A stretch of DNA of 64,000 nt, from assembly GCF_028453695.1 (NCBI RefSeq), contig NC_135778.1:24748898-24812897 (forward strand), read 5' to 3'. Below are positions 12,457 through 23,439 of the stretch, one piece after another. The position numbers were made by a program, and so were the translations under genes. The stretch is from Augochlora pura (lineage: Eukaryota; Arthropoda; Insecta; Hymenoptera; Halictidae). Position 1 is the stretch's first letter. Each line of letters starts with the position of its first letter. The notes under the pieces were generated by a model. It worked only from the letters and a program-made list of their open reading frames with translations. It was not told where the DNA came from and ran no database searches.

Positions 12457-13152
12457 CTATCCCATGCTGAGTAAATATGGCAATGTATTAACATCAGCAA
12501 CATCTTTGGGTTTCATACCATCGTTATCTTCTATAGATTCTGCACCAATGGAAAGTAAATATTTTACAACGTCAACGTGACCGCAGTAAGCTGCATAATG
12601 CAACGGAGTTTGTCCATCAGAATCCTGTGAATTCACATTTGCTCCTTCTTTAATTAAGAGTTCTATGATTCTTAGATGACCACGATCTGCAGCCCAATGT
12701 ATTGGTAGCAAGCCATCTGTGTCCATTAGATTTACAAGTCTTTGTTCTTTTTCCACTACTTCCTGCACCTTTTCCTCATGGCCTTCTTTTATCCAATCCA
12801 AAAAGGTTTTGTCTGTGTCGCTTATTTGTTCTTCTGCATTCAGTAAACGACTAACAGCAACCCATTTCTGTGGTTCAGATTCTACATCTTTCTCCCAACT
12901 AGGAGATAATGTTGTCAACTCTTCTATATAAGTAATCATAGCAGCATCGCAGCTCATGTCATTCAAATTTTTCCAAGCTTCCCATTTTTGTCTAGCTTTC
13001 ATTTGGTACCAATTAGGTTGTGGAATGTTACAGGCTCCAATTGTCGCCTGTTTATACAAAGCATAGAATTTGAGAAGTTCAGTAGAATTTAATTCTGATG
13101 CTAAGGTTTGCAAGTAGCTTGCAGCTTTATTAAATGTTTGCTCGAGACTCAT
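12457..13152 (-). CDS. ACBD6: Acyl-CoA-binding domain protein 6 (ACBD6 / anox-like)
   Basis: A single uninterrupted frame of 231 residues starts at the ATG at 13152. Residues 1 to about 90 form an acyl-CoA-binding domain (FNKAASYL, LLKFYALYKQATIG, and the conserved KARQKWEAWKNL). Residues of about 140-225 hold two clear ankyrin repeats (GLLPIHWAADRGHLRIIELL and GQTPLHYAAYCGHVDVVKYL) and a partial third. This two-part architecture is that of ACBD6, a carrier of long-chain acyl-CoA; in animals it is linked to lipid metabolism and protein N-myristoylation. The gene lies only 40 bases downstream of the SLIRP stop on the same strand, so it may be translated from a shared transcript. The length is slightly under the human protein (about 280). 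Confidence 0.93.
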   Translation of the reverse strand: MSLEQTFNKAASYLQTLASELNSTELLKFYALYKQATIGACNIPQPNWYQMKARQKWEAWKNLNDMSCDAAMITYIEELTTLSPSWEKDVESEPQKWVAVSRLLNAEEQISDTDKTFLDWIKEGHEEKVQEVVEKEQRLVNLMDTDGLLPIHWAADRGHLRIIELLIKEGANVNSQDSDGQTPLHYAAYCGHVDVVKYLLSIGAESIEDNDGMKPKDVADVNTLPYLLSMG

Positions 13153-13165
13153 TGTGAAGATTTCT

Positions 13166-13171
13166 TTTATT
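13166..13171 (-). terminator. AATAAA hexamer in the SLIRP-ACBD6 gap
   Basis: On the minus strand the 40-base gap between the SLIRP stop (13193-13195) and the ACBD6 start (13152) contains AATAAA. It could end METTL23/SLIRP transcripts just upstream of, or inside, the ACBD6 coding start. It may equally be a chance match in AT-rich sequence. Confidence 0.35.
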
Positions 13172-13192
13172 TTAGTCCATAGAAAATGAAAT

Positions 13193-13444
13193 TCACAACC
13201 ATTGGTGCTTTTCAGTGCTCACAGATAATTTAGAATTGTCTAAAACATGATGTCTAGAAAGTACAGTTTTCATTGTAATTTTATCATAATATTCAACAGT
13301 ACCAATGCCTGTGCTAATACCATTTATGTCGAATATAATTTTTGCTCTCTTTACTTTACCAAACACTGAAAAGTAAGCTTCAAATTCGGAAGGAGAAACA
13401 GTCCAAGGAATTTTAGATACATGAAGTAAGTATCGTATAGCCAT
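13193..13444 (-). CDS. SLIRP: SRA stem-loop-interacting RNA-binding protein (SLIRP), mitochondrial RRM protein
   Basis: An 83-residue single-exon protein is almost entirely one RNA-recognition motif. It has an RNP2-like stretch (LLHVSKIPWTVS), the family IPWT motif, FSVFGKVKRAKIIFD, and an RNP1-like GIGTVEYY that lacks the usual first aromatic. SLIRP binds LRPPRC and protects mitochondrial mRNAs in animals. The start is the ATG at 13444 (MAIRYLL); in-frame codons upstream belong to the overlapping end of METTL23. Human SLIRP is about 109 residues; the difference is a shorter N-terminus and no acidic tail. The gene begins 10 bases after the METTL23 stop and ends 40 bases before ACBD6, leaving essentially no room for its own promoter or UTRs. 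Confidence 0.87.
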   Translation of the reverse strand: MAIRYLLHVSKIPWTVSPSEFEAYFSVFGKVKRAKIIFDINGISTGIGTVEYYDKITMKTVLSRHHVLDNSKLSVSTEKHQWL

Positions 13445-13454
13445 GACAAACTTA

Positions 13455-14476
13455 TTAACTTGCACGTTGTATACTTAATAAGTGAATAGTATGGTCCTGC
13501 ATTAAATCATATATATTTACATCAGAATCTGTACCAAGTCCAGCCAATGATATATGGGTACAAGTAAGATGCCATTTATTCAGTAAATGTTCTATGGACC
13601 AATCTGCGCTTCGTTCTTGATAGGTACAGAGAAATTTTGCATGCGGGTTCCTTTCTAGTAAAAATGCAATTGTAACAACTATGTCTTCAAATACAGCTGG
13701 CTCATAAAAACAGTCAGACCCCAGAATTAAATCCAATGGTCCAAGGGAAAATAAACTAGATAAAAATAGTCCCCATGTTATACCAACAATTTGAACTTCA
13801 GATAAAATTCCATTTAGTTCACAACTTCTTCTTATATGTTGTAGACTTCTGGGCAGACTAGCAGAATCACTTAAAGTTACTATAGCACCACATTTACTAG
13901 CTAAAATTCCAGGAAGCGCTGTACCAGATCCAAGTTCTAAAACTCTCTTTCCGATGAGTTCTTCTTTATGTTCCCAAAGAAACCAAGCAAGTACAGGTGC
14001 AGAAGGCCACGTATAAAAACTATAACTAGCTTGAAGTAACTGTAATAAAAAAATATGTTAAGAAACTAAACATGTAAGAGCTAACAGGTCAACGTAATAT
14101 GTATTAATATTTTTTCGGCAACACATTGATCAAAACTCGTTATAAACAGAATTCGTATGAAAACTAGCACATTAATGTTTGCTAAAAAGTATAAAAATTT
14201 CTTTCGCAGAGATGCATAACCAAAAACTACGTAACACCGGTAGCACACACGAAAATAGAACAAACCACTGATTTAACCATTAATAGAAAATGTATAAAAC
14301 AATTTGATTACCTCTGGGATATAAATCTCTAAGCTCTCGTTACACTCTACGTTATCGTGAGTTTTACGAGAGGTGAATAAAAATTTTTTCACTTGCTCAG
14401 AGACAATTCCATCGGACATTAGGCTCTCTGTGGGTGAACTGCTATCGTGTAAAATACTTTCTTCTAAACCTGGCAT
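13455..14476 (-). CDS. METTL23: Methyltransferase-like protein 23 (METTL23)
   Basis: Two exons, 14476-14312 (55 codons, phase 0) and 14039-13455 (194 codons plus stop), give 249 residues. The second exon continues well upstream of its first possible internal start codon, so it is a genuine internal exon; its acceptor is TTTATTACAG. YTWPSAPVLAWFLW (about 64-77), the SAM-binding motif VLELGSGTALPG (88-99) and LILGSDCFYEP followed by ERSADWSIE are typical of METTL23 in the seven-beta-strand methyltransferase family 16. In mammals METTL23 is a nuclear arginine methyltransferase acting on histone H3R17; that role here is by family. The start of exon 1 at 14476 is the first ATG of the frame. The 3' end runs to within 10 bases of the SLIRP ATG. 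Confidence 0.92.
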
Positions 14477-15527
14477 GACTAACTTTCAAAGCATTTCGTC
14501 TAATACATTTTTATTTTAGTCAGAATTATTAAGTCTGAAATGGAAACCATGAATTGAATGGTTTTCATCGTTTACAAATTAATACAAGATGAAAAATATA
14601 ATCACTATTTTGTCCAGAGTTGTCGTCGGTACACGCCAAACAATAGAAAATGCTAACATTTAGACCATATTTAAATTATGAAATGGCGGGAACTATTTAT
14701 CAAAAAGTTCTATTCTTTGTACTCGAATATGTTTCATTACTAATATGCTTATAAATATAATATTTATCAATTAAATATTTTATATTTCAATTTTTGCAAC
14801 TTATTTATAATTATGTACAACTGTATACATATTAGCCAATGTTAATGCGATATCTAACGAACTTAAAAAAAACGCTGGTATAAATTGTTGCTTTCAATAA
14901 CTTTTTGTATAATTATTTACTATTAGATTTTATTAGGTACATACTATATTAAGTTACTGTAAAATGACATAGTATATTATAGATAAAACTATATAATGCA
15001 TTAATGTATGGCACAATATTTTTAAGCTAATAATATATTTATAATAATTTTTTTTTATATAAAATTTATTCGAAATTATTTAATGTCAAACATGAAATCA
15101 TTTTCTAAATACTGGAATATACTATTTGCAGTTCTCTATATAAATCTATTAAAATCGATTTTCCAATAGAATCATTATACTGATAAAATAATAAATGTCA
15201 TGCTGATAAATTAATATTAAGATAGTTGTAATCTTACAATGAAATCGCATTAATATTATAGGAATATTGTAAACATGAAATAAACTATGTATTAAGTTTT
15301 AGATTATATAAATTTAATATTTAATACATAAGATTTAGTGGATTGAATATAATATTTTTATGTTTTAATCAAATAAATTCTATCAATCAATCCACATATC
15401 TTATGTATACTGTAAATTTAATTTTCTTTGAAATTTATGAGACAGACTGTTATAATACATTATTATGACATTTGTGTTATTTTAGCAACACTCGAACGAT
15501 TCTGTGTTACAGCCGTTTTGATTAAAC
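14477..15527. other. Divergent intergenic region METTL23 / SIRT7
   Basis: About 1.05 kb of very AT-rich sequence separates two genes read in opposite directions. It should contain both promoters, including the likely shared promoter of the METTL23-SLIRP-ACBD6 cluster near 14480-14650. A fold-back repeat at 15309-15420 is listed separately. No coding frame or RNA gene is supported. Confidence 0.45.
15309..15420. repeat. Short fold-back (inverted) repeat
   Basis: The arm at about 15309-15350 (containing TACATAAGAT and GTGGATTGA) is mirrored at about 15382-15420 (TCAATCCAC and ATCTTATGTA), with about 30 bases between. The outer TAAATTTA/TAAATTTA ends also pair. It looks like a miniature inverted-repeat element or a cruciform-forming sequence about 110 bases before SIRT7. 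No transposon family could be assigned. Confidence 0.55.
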
Positions 15528-17641
15528 ATGGAGGAGGCTGGTAACGAGAAGTTCCTATCGAGAAGGCGTTCTGCTGCACTTAAAGCATTCAAAGTTAAAG
15601 ATGAACGAGTGGCAACGTTTAAGAAAGTACACACGTAATTTTAATATATACTGCTTAATCGTAATCGCTTCAAAACGATCATTAACCAACATTTTTCTAT
15701 ATTTTTCCCGGTGTTAAAATTGATGTAGCATAAACAACACCCATAGAATACTGCAGCGTTTGATTTTTCCAGGTTACAGCAATTTTACAAAAATGTGTAA
15801 CAGACAGAACTGCAGAAGAAAACGGAATACTTCTTTCCTGCAGTGACGTAGTAAAAGAGGTTAATTTGAGGTATAGCCATTTTGAAAATCATTGAATCTA
15901 CATTTATGAGTGTATTCATTTATTTTGTGTTACTAGTAGTCAAACGTGAGCCATTGATACTATAAATAAATGGTCACGATAAATAAAGTTCATATAAATT
16001 TTGTTAACAGTATATTATTAATCATAATGTGTTACTAATTAAGTCTTTTCAACTGGTTCACTAGACAAGAGAAAAGGCATAGGGTAAAGGCCAGATTAGA
16101 GGAAGTAGAAGATGCACCAGAAATATTGGAAGAGAAGTGTATACGGTTGGCTGCGGCAATCAGCAGAGCATCATCGTTAGCTGTTTATACTGGTGCTGGT
16201 ATTAGTACAGCTGCTTCTATTCCTGATTATAGAGGTACCAATGGCGTTTGGACTCGTTTACAGCAAGGAAAAGATATTGGGTAACATTAGAATTACTAAT
16301 ACAGTTGAAGTTCAGTAACTCAAACCTAAAAAGAACAGTTAAAATCTTTCAGTTGTTATGTTTTATTGAGCTTTTGAGCTTTAAACTGTAATCAATTGAT
16401 TACTGAGATTCAACTGTATTTCTTAATGATTTGTTATTGTTCTTAATATTCTCATTTAATAAATATATGTTTACAGAAATCATGATTTAAGTTTGGCAGA
16501 ACCGACATTAACGCATATGGCTCTTTATGCCTTGTATAAGGCACGTGTTTTGAAACACGTAGTGTCTCAAAATTGTGACGGACTTCATTTACGCAGTGGG
16601 ATACCTCGTACGCTTTTGTCTGAAGTTCATGGGAATATGTATGTGGAAGTTTGTAGGACATGCAAACCATATAGAGAATATTGGAGACTGTTTGATGTTA
16701 CAGAAAAGACTGCTCGGTATTCACACGGTACTGGTAGATTTTGTGATAGATGTAACACTGTTTTGCAAGACTCGATCGTTCATTTCGGTGAAAGAGGAAA
16801 TCTCCCGTGGCCGATTAATTGGAACGGTGCGACAAGAGCAGCGAAACAAGCGGACGTTATATTATGTTTAGGTTCCAGTTTAAAAGTTCTAAAAAAGTAT
16901 CCGTGGTTGTGGCAGATGGACAGGCCGATTAACAAACGTCCTTCCCTGTATATTGTAAACTTGCAGTGGACTCCGAAAGACGAGAACGCAGTTTTAAAAA
17001 TAAATGGAAAATGCGACGAAGTGATGAGAAGAATCATGGCTCATCTTGGGCTGGAGATACCGCAGTATAATCGTGCTAAGGATCCAATATTTTTTCACGC
17101 TGTGCGACTCAAGAGTAATGAACAATGTACAACAAGTCAGCCCTGTTTGGAAGAACCTTCTATCGTTGCTCATAAAGAGTTGACTGAAATTACGAACGAT
17201 AACTTTCAAAAAGATATGGAACCCGAAACCAAAGAGGAAAAGGATTGCATCTCTCCTAAAAAACTAACCGAATCCATGTCTTCTTATTCAGCACCTTTTT
17301 TCACCGCATTACCATTTTTATCCATGGGTTTACCATTTCCACCAATGTATATGTGCCCTCAATTAACACCACTGTTTTATTATCCGTTTATACAAATACC
17401 GGATATGGCCATAAATATGCCAAAACCGAAGCCAGCTTGTACTTTTTGTATGGAGAACGAGGGTTCTCTCACGTGTCTTTATTATCAACGAGATACAGAT
17501 AATCTTTTAATAGAACCTGATAGTAAACAGATAAAAGATTCGGAAACATTGGTGATTGAGACTGACTCTCCAATTGCACCACCCAAAAATCCAGGATGGT
17601 TCGGTAAAGGATATCGCAAAGGCATGAAGAAGAAGCGGTAG
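15528..17641 (+). CDS. SIRT7: NAD-dependent protein deacetylase sirtuin-7
   Basis: Four exons, 15528-15626, 15773-15870, 16065-16280 and 16477-17641, join in frame to about 525 residues. The catalytic core shows TGAGIS (108-113), SIPDYRG, QNCDGLHLRSG, the catalytic histidine in EVHGN (H189), zinc-ligand pairs CRTC (C197, C200) and CDRC (C227, C230), and DSIVHFGE. Their spacing matches human SIRT7 almost residue for residue. The C-terminus is long, proline/methionine-rich in the middle, and ends in a basic run (KGYRKGMKKKR) suited to nucleolar targeting. SIRT7 deacetylates H3K18 and promotes rRNA transcription in animals; that is family knowledge. The ATG at 15528 opens the first exon (MEEAGNEKFLSRRRSAALK). 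Confidence 0.95.
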
Positions 17642-19700
17642 CATTTACTCTTGTTAATATGGTATCTGACTTTTCCTGCTCTGTTATTATGCGAATGTAC
17701 GACGTATATAATAACCCACTTAAATGTTTGACGCCTCCATATCATGACAAAATCTGCGAACATTATTTACGAATGTGTAGCGGTTTAACTTCCAGTATCG
17801 AAAATTTTAATAATCAAACTAAAATTGTGACAATAGTTTTTAAGATTTAAACTATAGACAAGTTTATCTTTTATTAACAAAACTTCCATAAGTAAAATTT
17901 TATAATAAGTTAATTTAATGATTACTCACATCCAATAAGTCTGATTTCGAAATTGTTCATTTGTAAATTTGACCATAATTGATTTCATATGAAGTATGGT
18001 TTGATTCACAGTCATTACTACTGTATAAGTCGATTATGTTGTGATTTTTAATTATAAGATTTCATTTAAGCAGATGAGTGTTATGCAGATCATGATAAAT
18101 TCCTAGTGACCAAAGTGATAATTTTCGATTACATTTTGTGTTCTTTTTTTATTGTTAGTTTTATATCTGTATAGTTGAATGTATTATAATTTCCCTTCCT
18201 TTTTGTTTGAAAATTGGATTTATAAGTGTTGCTTGTGTGAAATTTTTTGTATTTTTCATTATGTTCATTTATCATTCCACTTCTGTAAATATGACATAAG
18301 CAAACATATAACATGGGTGTCAAGGCAATTATTATACTGTTTATAACAGATCTCAAATCAAGATTACATTAGTCATTATTTTGTGTTGGTCAATGGATAG
18401 ACCAAACATGAGTTTTACACAAAAGTACATTTCTGGTTTTACATTGCCTGCAGTGTAGGAATGTTAAAAAGAGTCTTATTGAGATACATTTATCTCGATA
18501 AAGTTCTCTCTTTTAAAGTTTATTAGACGTATCAGTTGATCTGCTCATATTACAAGTTAGCTTATTAAGATCAAAGGAAGTATAACTTACTGCTTTTAAT
18601 TAATTTAAGACTGTTTTTAAAACGTATTATTTAACTAACAAAAACATTTTCCATCACTATTGATTTCAGTTGATGCAAAGAAATGTTTACGCAGAACATA
18701 TAAATTTGATTACATTCCTTATGAAAACTATCGAAATTTTCATCATAAACTGTTAAATTCAAAAAGTATTAACGCATCAGGTATTACAATAGTATTCATA
18801 AATTGTTATTCTTATTTATATGTTTATTTATATGAACCAATAAATTTGTACTGAATGAAATATCGTAATATGATAATTATTATTTTCTATTTTTCAGTAA
18901 TTCTAAGAGTTTAGTTTTTAATTTCAATGTCTGTGCAATTGATATTTTTACTTGTTATTTTAGTATGCGAAACATTGGAGAAATTATTTGCTAGCATTTT
19001 ATCAAAATGTATGTAGGTACTTGTTACAGATTTTTTATATGTTTAATCATTACAAAATCTTTACTAATTACACAAGTACAAACAATTACATACAAGATAA
19101 TTGACAGTTACAAGACATAAAGTTTCTTTCATTACACAATTTACAGAACGTAAATATTTATATCTACATGAATTAAATTAAAAGTCCCGCGTGCGATACG
19201 ATTTAAAAAATGGCGGGACTATAAGCAAGCGGATTTAAAAAATGAAAAACAGTAAGAAATATGTTATGAGAACCACAATTTTGTATTCATAAAACTTAGA
19301 AATCTATATACCTGAAATACACTCAAAGCCATAATAAGTGTTCACTTGACTACTTTTATTTCCGATTTTCATCACAGGAGTGGAGTGAACAATTATTTCG
19401 ACATATAAGTGTATTTCAAATGTTTTATTTAAAAATATAGTTTACAAATATTCGAAATACACATACGCTTCACATAAATTTCTCGCTCCGCGTTTAACTA
19501 TGGTGGACAATATTTATTGCCATGGATCTGCCGAGATGAATCATGATTTGTAAAATGAATATTGTCGGTGAAGCTAAAAATAACAGAAAGTATAGCTAAG
19601 AACACTGTGCTAGCCGTAGTCCACCATCGCGTCAGAATTTGCAGATCGTACTCGCTCCCTGATTGGTTCCTGTTTTTCCTCAATAACTCGTAAACAGAGC
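17642..19700. other. SIRT7 3' flank and AT-rich intergenic DNA
   Basis: No gene is supported. The first part is presumably the SIRT7 3' UTR; a candidate AATAAA lies far downstream at 18839-18844. A short hairpin (GTCCCGC at about 19184 and GCGGGAC at about 19213) is the only structured sequence I noticed. Frames such as 18660-18854 and 19498-19683 have no recognisable domain. Confidence 0.4.
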
Positions 19701-20216
19701 TGCGAAGATGATTTTCATTAAGGAAAACGCTATTTCAAAGGATTAAAGGAGTCATCCTTTTCAAGAGCTTACGCCTTTCGTAGTAGATCCTGTAGATCGA
19801 CGTAGGCGAGACATCTCTCCGTTTCTTTTATTTTTCTTTCCTTTCGCGTTTCTTGCTAGTAGAGAAACTAGTTGGCCGTAAATAATGTTTATTGCTCGAA
19901 TCGCCATCAAATGGTACCCTCGAAAGCGGCGGATCCGCGGTCGTTAAGGGCCGGTTTCGCGTGACAACGGTATCACAGCGGTGCTCGTCACGGTAGTGCG
20001 AGTCGGGCCTTAGACGTGAAAGTAAATGAAGAGGAAAAGTATACCGAGTGCAACCATGGATTGCACGCGCCTAGCCATGATACAAGCATGAATCCACCCT
20101 GTGAATGACGTATTCGAACGAGCGGCGGTACCGCCGAGAGTCTTTCAGCGGAAATCAGCTTGCACAGCGGTGAGTGAACATTGTTGAGCGACCATGAAAG
20201 ATCCATAGAATGGATT

Positions 20217-20316
20217 NNNNNNNNNNNNNNNNNNNNNNNNNNNNNNNNNNNNNNNNNNNNNNNNNNNNNNNNNNNNNNNNNNNNNNNNNNNNNNNNNNNN
20301 NNNNNNNNNNNNNNNN
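20217..20316. other. Assembly gap of exactly 100 N
   Basis: One hundred consecutive N, the conventional placeholder for a gap of unknown size. True length and content are unknown, so repeats or exons could be missing here. Confidence 0.99.
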
Positions 20317-20320
20317 GTGA

Positions 20321-20330
20321 GGGGGGGGGT

Positions 20331-20363
<33 letters not shown>
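20321..20363 (+). repeat. Long G tract next to the gap
   Basis: The stretch is 9 G, one T, then 33 G. It directly follows the gap and very likely caused it. Such a run can form stacked G-quadruplexes, and its length is likely a lower bound or a polymerase artefact. Confidence 0.9.
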
Positions 20364-20364
<1 letters not shown>

Positions 20365-20580
20365 GAGAAACGAAAATGACGGGTACTGGAGGGGGTCTGA
20401 ACACTGTGAGGGGCTAATACGCTGCTGGGAAGAGGGAGAAATTGGAAAAGCCTACAGTCTGTTGCTATGGTGACCCTCCATAACGTCACCCCAACGCGTA
20501 CGTTCGAACAGTGCTCATTGTGAGCCTCATCTACTACTCGACTGATATTTACAATAGTTTATGACGATCGCTCATTAACT

Positions 20581-22899
20581 TCTTGATCTCGCACAACGAA
20601 CGCCTGTTAGGGGGCACGTGGCAGTATTTATGGTACTGTTACGAGGATAATGCAGAGAGTGACGAGAAAGAAATTTCGCTTCAACGGGGTAGGAATCTAT
20701 CATTCGAGTTTCATAAATTGCAGAGACAAACGGGATTTGAAGTTAAGGGTTATAATCGATTTTGCGCTGTTGTTCATGCCTTAATATATAGATGGCAGGA
20801 TGACATAAACATTTTGTAGTATCGTTTCAAAGTGTATAATTTGTTGGAATTTTGTTAATTCTGACTCATGGGAATTAATGGTAATACGAATTATTAATTT
20901 TGTTAGTATTTTATATGGAATGGTTAGGTAGAATGTACGTAATTCTAAAATAGACCAACCAATGTATTTGAATTTGCCGCGCTTATTTTGTTTTCGTTCT
21001 CGCTATCGTTATTCTCATTCTCGATTTCGATCTTGTTTCAATTCTCGTACTCGATGTTGTTCTTACTCTCGATCATTATAAATTTAAACGAGAAATAAGG
21101 GATAATAATTGCCGGAATTACGTATTAAGAATTTACTTATCTGATCAAATTTAAACATATTAATATAGAGATCATAAAGAACATCAAATTGGAACCAAGT
21201 TTCTTGAAAGTATTTGCGTTTCGCAAAATATTCTTAGCATGTTCACCAATTAGATCCTTCACAGTGAGTAGCAATTAGGTTACCCAGTTTCGCCACGGAT
21301 ACGTTAATTAGGTCGTTTGCTTTACTTCTTGCTGTCGTATATCTAGAATGGGAATACACAACTGCAACTGCTCGTCAAACTTCGTAAAATTAGTTCAGAT
21401 AAGTCGAAGGAGGTCACGTTGCTAACATTCAAATGTTCTCTTTGTAATTTCATCGACTTTTAATATTCTAAATCGAATTGCGTGTAGTTAATTGCATTGG
21501 CAATTAATAATAGTTATATTAGCTAATATAACACATTAAAAACCGTGCGTCTACTTTTATTTTATGCGAAGTAGACAAAACTTCAAAACATGATTTTTGA
21601 TGACTGAGAAAAACATTTCTCATATTTCAAGACGAATTGGTAAAAGGACAGGTATTTTCCAGGTTTCCACGTGGAAAAGAAATACGATTTTGTCCTTTGA
21701 TGTTTTTGGGAAGAATTCTTATCTAATCTCTTTGTACATTTACTTTCCGTATCTCTCTTAAATACGCCATCTGACTTTAACTGTTCAACGCGTACATACG
21801 TGACGCGTGTATGCCTAATGACAGCAGGAACCGTGTTTAATAAGAGCTGTAATTGCAGTCCCGTGTTTATTAAAGAATACAATTCAAAAAGCTGCTGATT
21901 GAAAACAACGAACGCACCGTTTGTATTTTTCAGTTACTTTAAATTAATCTTCGTTTCGTTGCTACAGTTTTCTTACTATTTGCACATCGTGGTAGAAGTA
22001 ATTCTTTCTAAAATAAATAATAACAATGTAATTAATTTGAATAATTTTACGTTATTAATTAATATCTATTACCAGAAATACGTTAACAAAATGAAAAGTA
22101 CAATTGCTATGCAAATCAGCGGTGTGAAATTTCAACCGTTAAAATAAGGATGATATTCGACAATTTTTGAATACAGTAAAATAACAATGAAATGTAATAG
22201 AATATAACATACCCTTTAACATTACAAATATGTAGCATTTTTTTTTGTTACATTTTATTGAAGTTTATCGAAGTAATAAACCTTCTTTTCCAGGAACTTC
22301 CTGGTCGATTATGTTGATTGGTGTGTAGCCTAGCATTATTTCCTTCGATGTAGAACAGTAAATAAGACGCGGACAACAAACAACGCGTCGTATGAATCTA
22401 AATCCTTCATAGAAAAATGCAAAAAGGGTAATAATATGTCGTTCCGAAAATAAAGGAGTGACTTTTGTGTAAAATTGTTACCGTAGTAATAAAAAATATA
22501 ATAATATAAAATTTATGTATCATGAATTGTCAAAGGATATGTACGGAAAGTGATGAAAAGTTCATTAACGTTCTACGTTATAAAAAGTAGCCAAGATCAT
22601 GCCTCTTTAAACGGTTTACTTAATTCGGTAGCGAACTGTCTTTTTTATTAATAAAACAAACTGTTAGTTTATGGTTAGTAAAAACACGAAATTAGTTTGA
22701 TTTTTGTGTGCGCTAAATTATGTGACTAACTATGTACATGAATATTTACGTATTTTTTGAGTATTTATTGAGACCTATTAAAAATACAGACTATTAAGCA
22801 CGTTTATATGAATTTCGTTCACTCTGATTTACAAAAGGAGATCGTCACCGAAAAACTGGGTGTAGAAACACCTTTTTTTGACCCACTATAAATCCATAC
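20581..22899. other. Intergenic DNA without recognisable genes
   Basis: The sequence is AT-rich. A 78-codon frame at 20583-20819 has no recognisable domain and an unremarkable composition, so I leave it out as a gene. At about 20995-21080 the + strand has a pyrimidine-rich stretch with TCTCG/TCTCGAT recurring irregularly. Nothing else stands out. Confidence 0.35.
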
Positions 22900-23439
22900 A
22901 AGGTGGAGATTTATCGTTACCGATCGGTTGGGCGCTCTAACGGTGGCATTCGATACTACGGCACGACAGTGCTACGTGAGAAGTCGCGACGAAGTGGTTT
23001 TCTACTACGGTCTCGGTCGTTGTTTCCCGATCGCGTACGAGGCACGTCCAACGTCGCAGACCGTGTGTCCCCGGCGTAATTATTCGTGTTTTCCCGTGAA
23101 TAAGAGAAGCTCCGTGATCCGCCTGCTCGCATTATGTCGCCTTTGCTTCAACGAACTGTCCGGTTGTTCTTATTAACGTAGCCTGGGAAGAGACGGTGTG
23201 CGCCGTGAGGCCAGGTTATCTTCCTTGTACGAGAGAAAAGTTTTCGCCGTCGGTGTACAATGGCGCGGGAATCTCGCGTTCCCGAATCGATGTGTGCACG
23301 GCGTAGGTGATGATCGGTGTTCGTACATGTGGCATGGTGTTTATAGTGAACAGGAAGACTTGCATACCCCGCTGGATCGACCAGCCCGACAGTTTTTGGA
23401 TACGAGCCGTATAGTGAGCCGCCATGAGGCGCATTAGCG
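22900..23439 (+). other. GC/CpG-rich candidate promoter and 5' exon
   Basis: This is a sharply GC-rich, CpG-containing patch in AT-rich surroundings. It ends with a good donor, GCG followed by GTAAGC at 23440, preceded by an ATG in good context at 23424 (GCCGCCATGAG). The resulting 16-base coding piece (MRRIS plus one base) has splice phase 1, the same phase as Caskin exon 1, so it could be an alternative first coding exon of Caskin joined to 45051. Longer open frames across the island (22928-23176, 23198-23437) have no domains. Confidence 0.3.

Larger units (their letters stand above)
19701..20580. other. GC-richer patch around the assembly gap, possible promoter or 5' exon
   Basis: Base composition rises sharply and CpG is frequent at 19900-20560, interrupted by the N run and a G tract. 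In AT-rich insect genomes such patches often mark promoters or first exons. No coding frame holds up, because those crossing the gap translate N as unknown residues. It could belong to a far-upstream 5' exon of Caskin or to an unrecognised transcript. Confidence 0.3.

Noticed and set aside
19988..20489. Open frames crossing the N run with poly-Pro or poly-Gly
   Set aside because: They exist only because N is translated as an unknown residue and the G tract as glycine or proline.
20583..20819. 78-codon frame starting MISHNERLLGGTWQ
   Set aside because: Balanced composition made it tempting, but no recognisable domain, no splice partners and no promoter evidence of its own.
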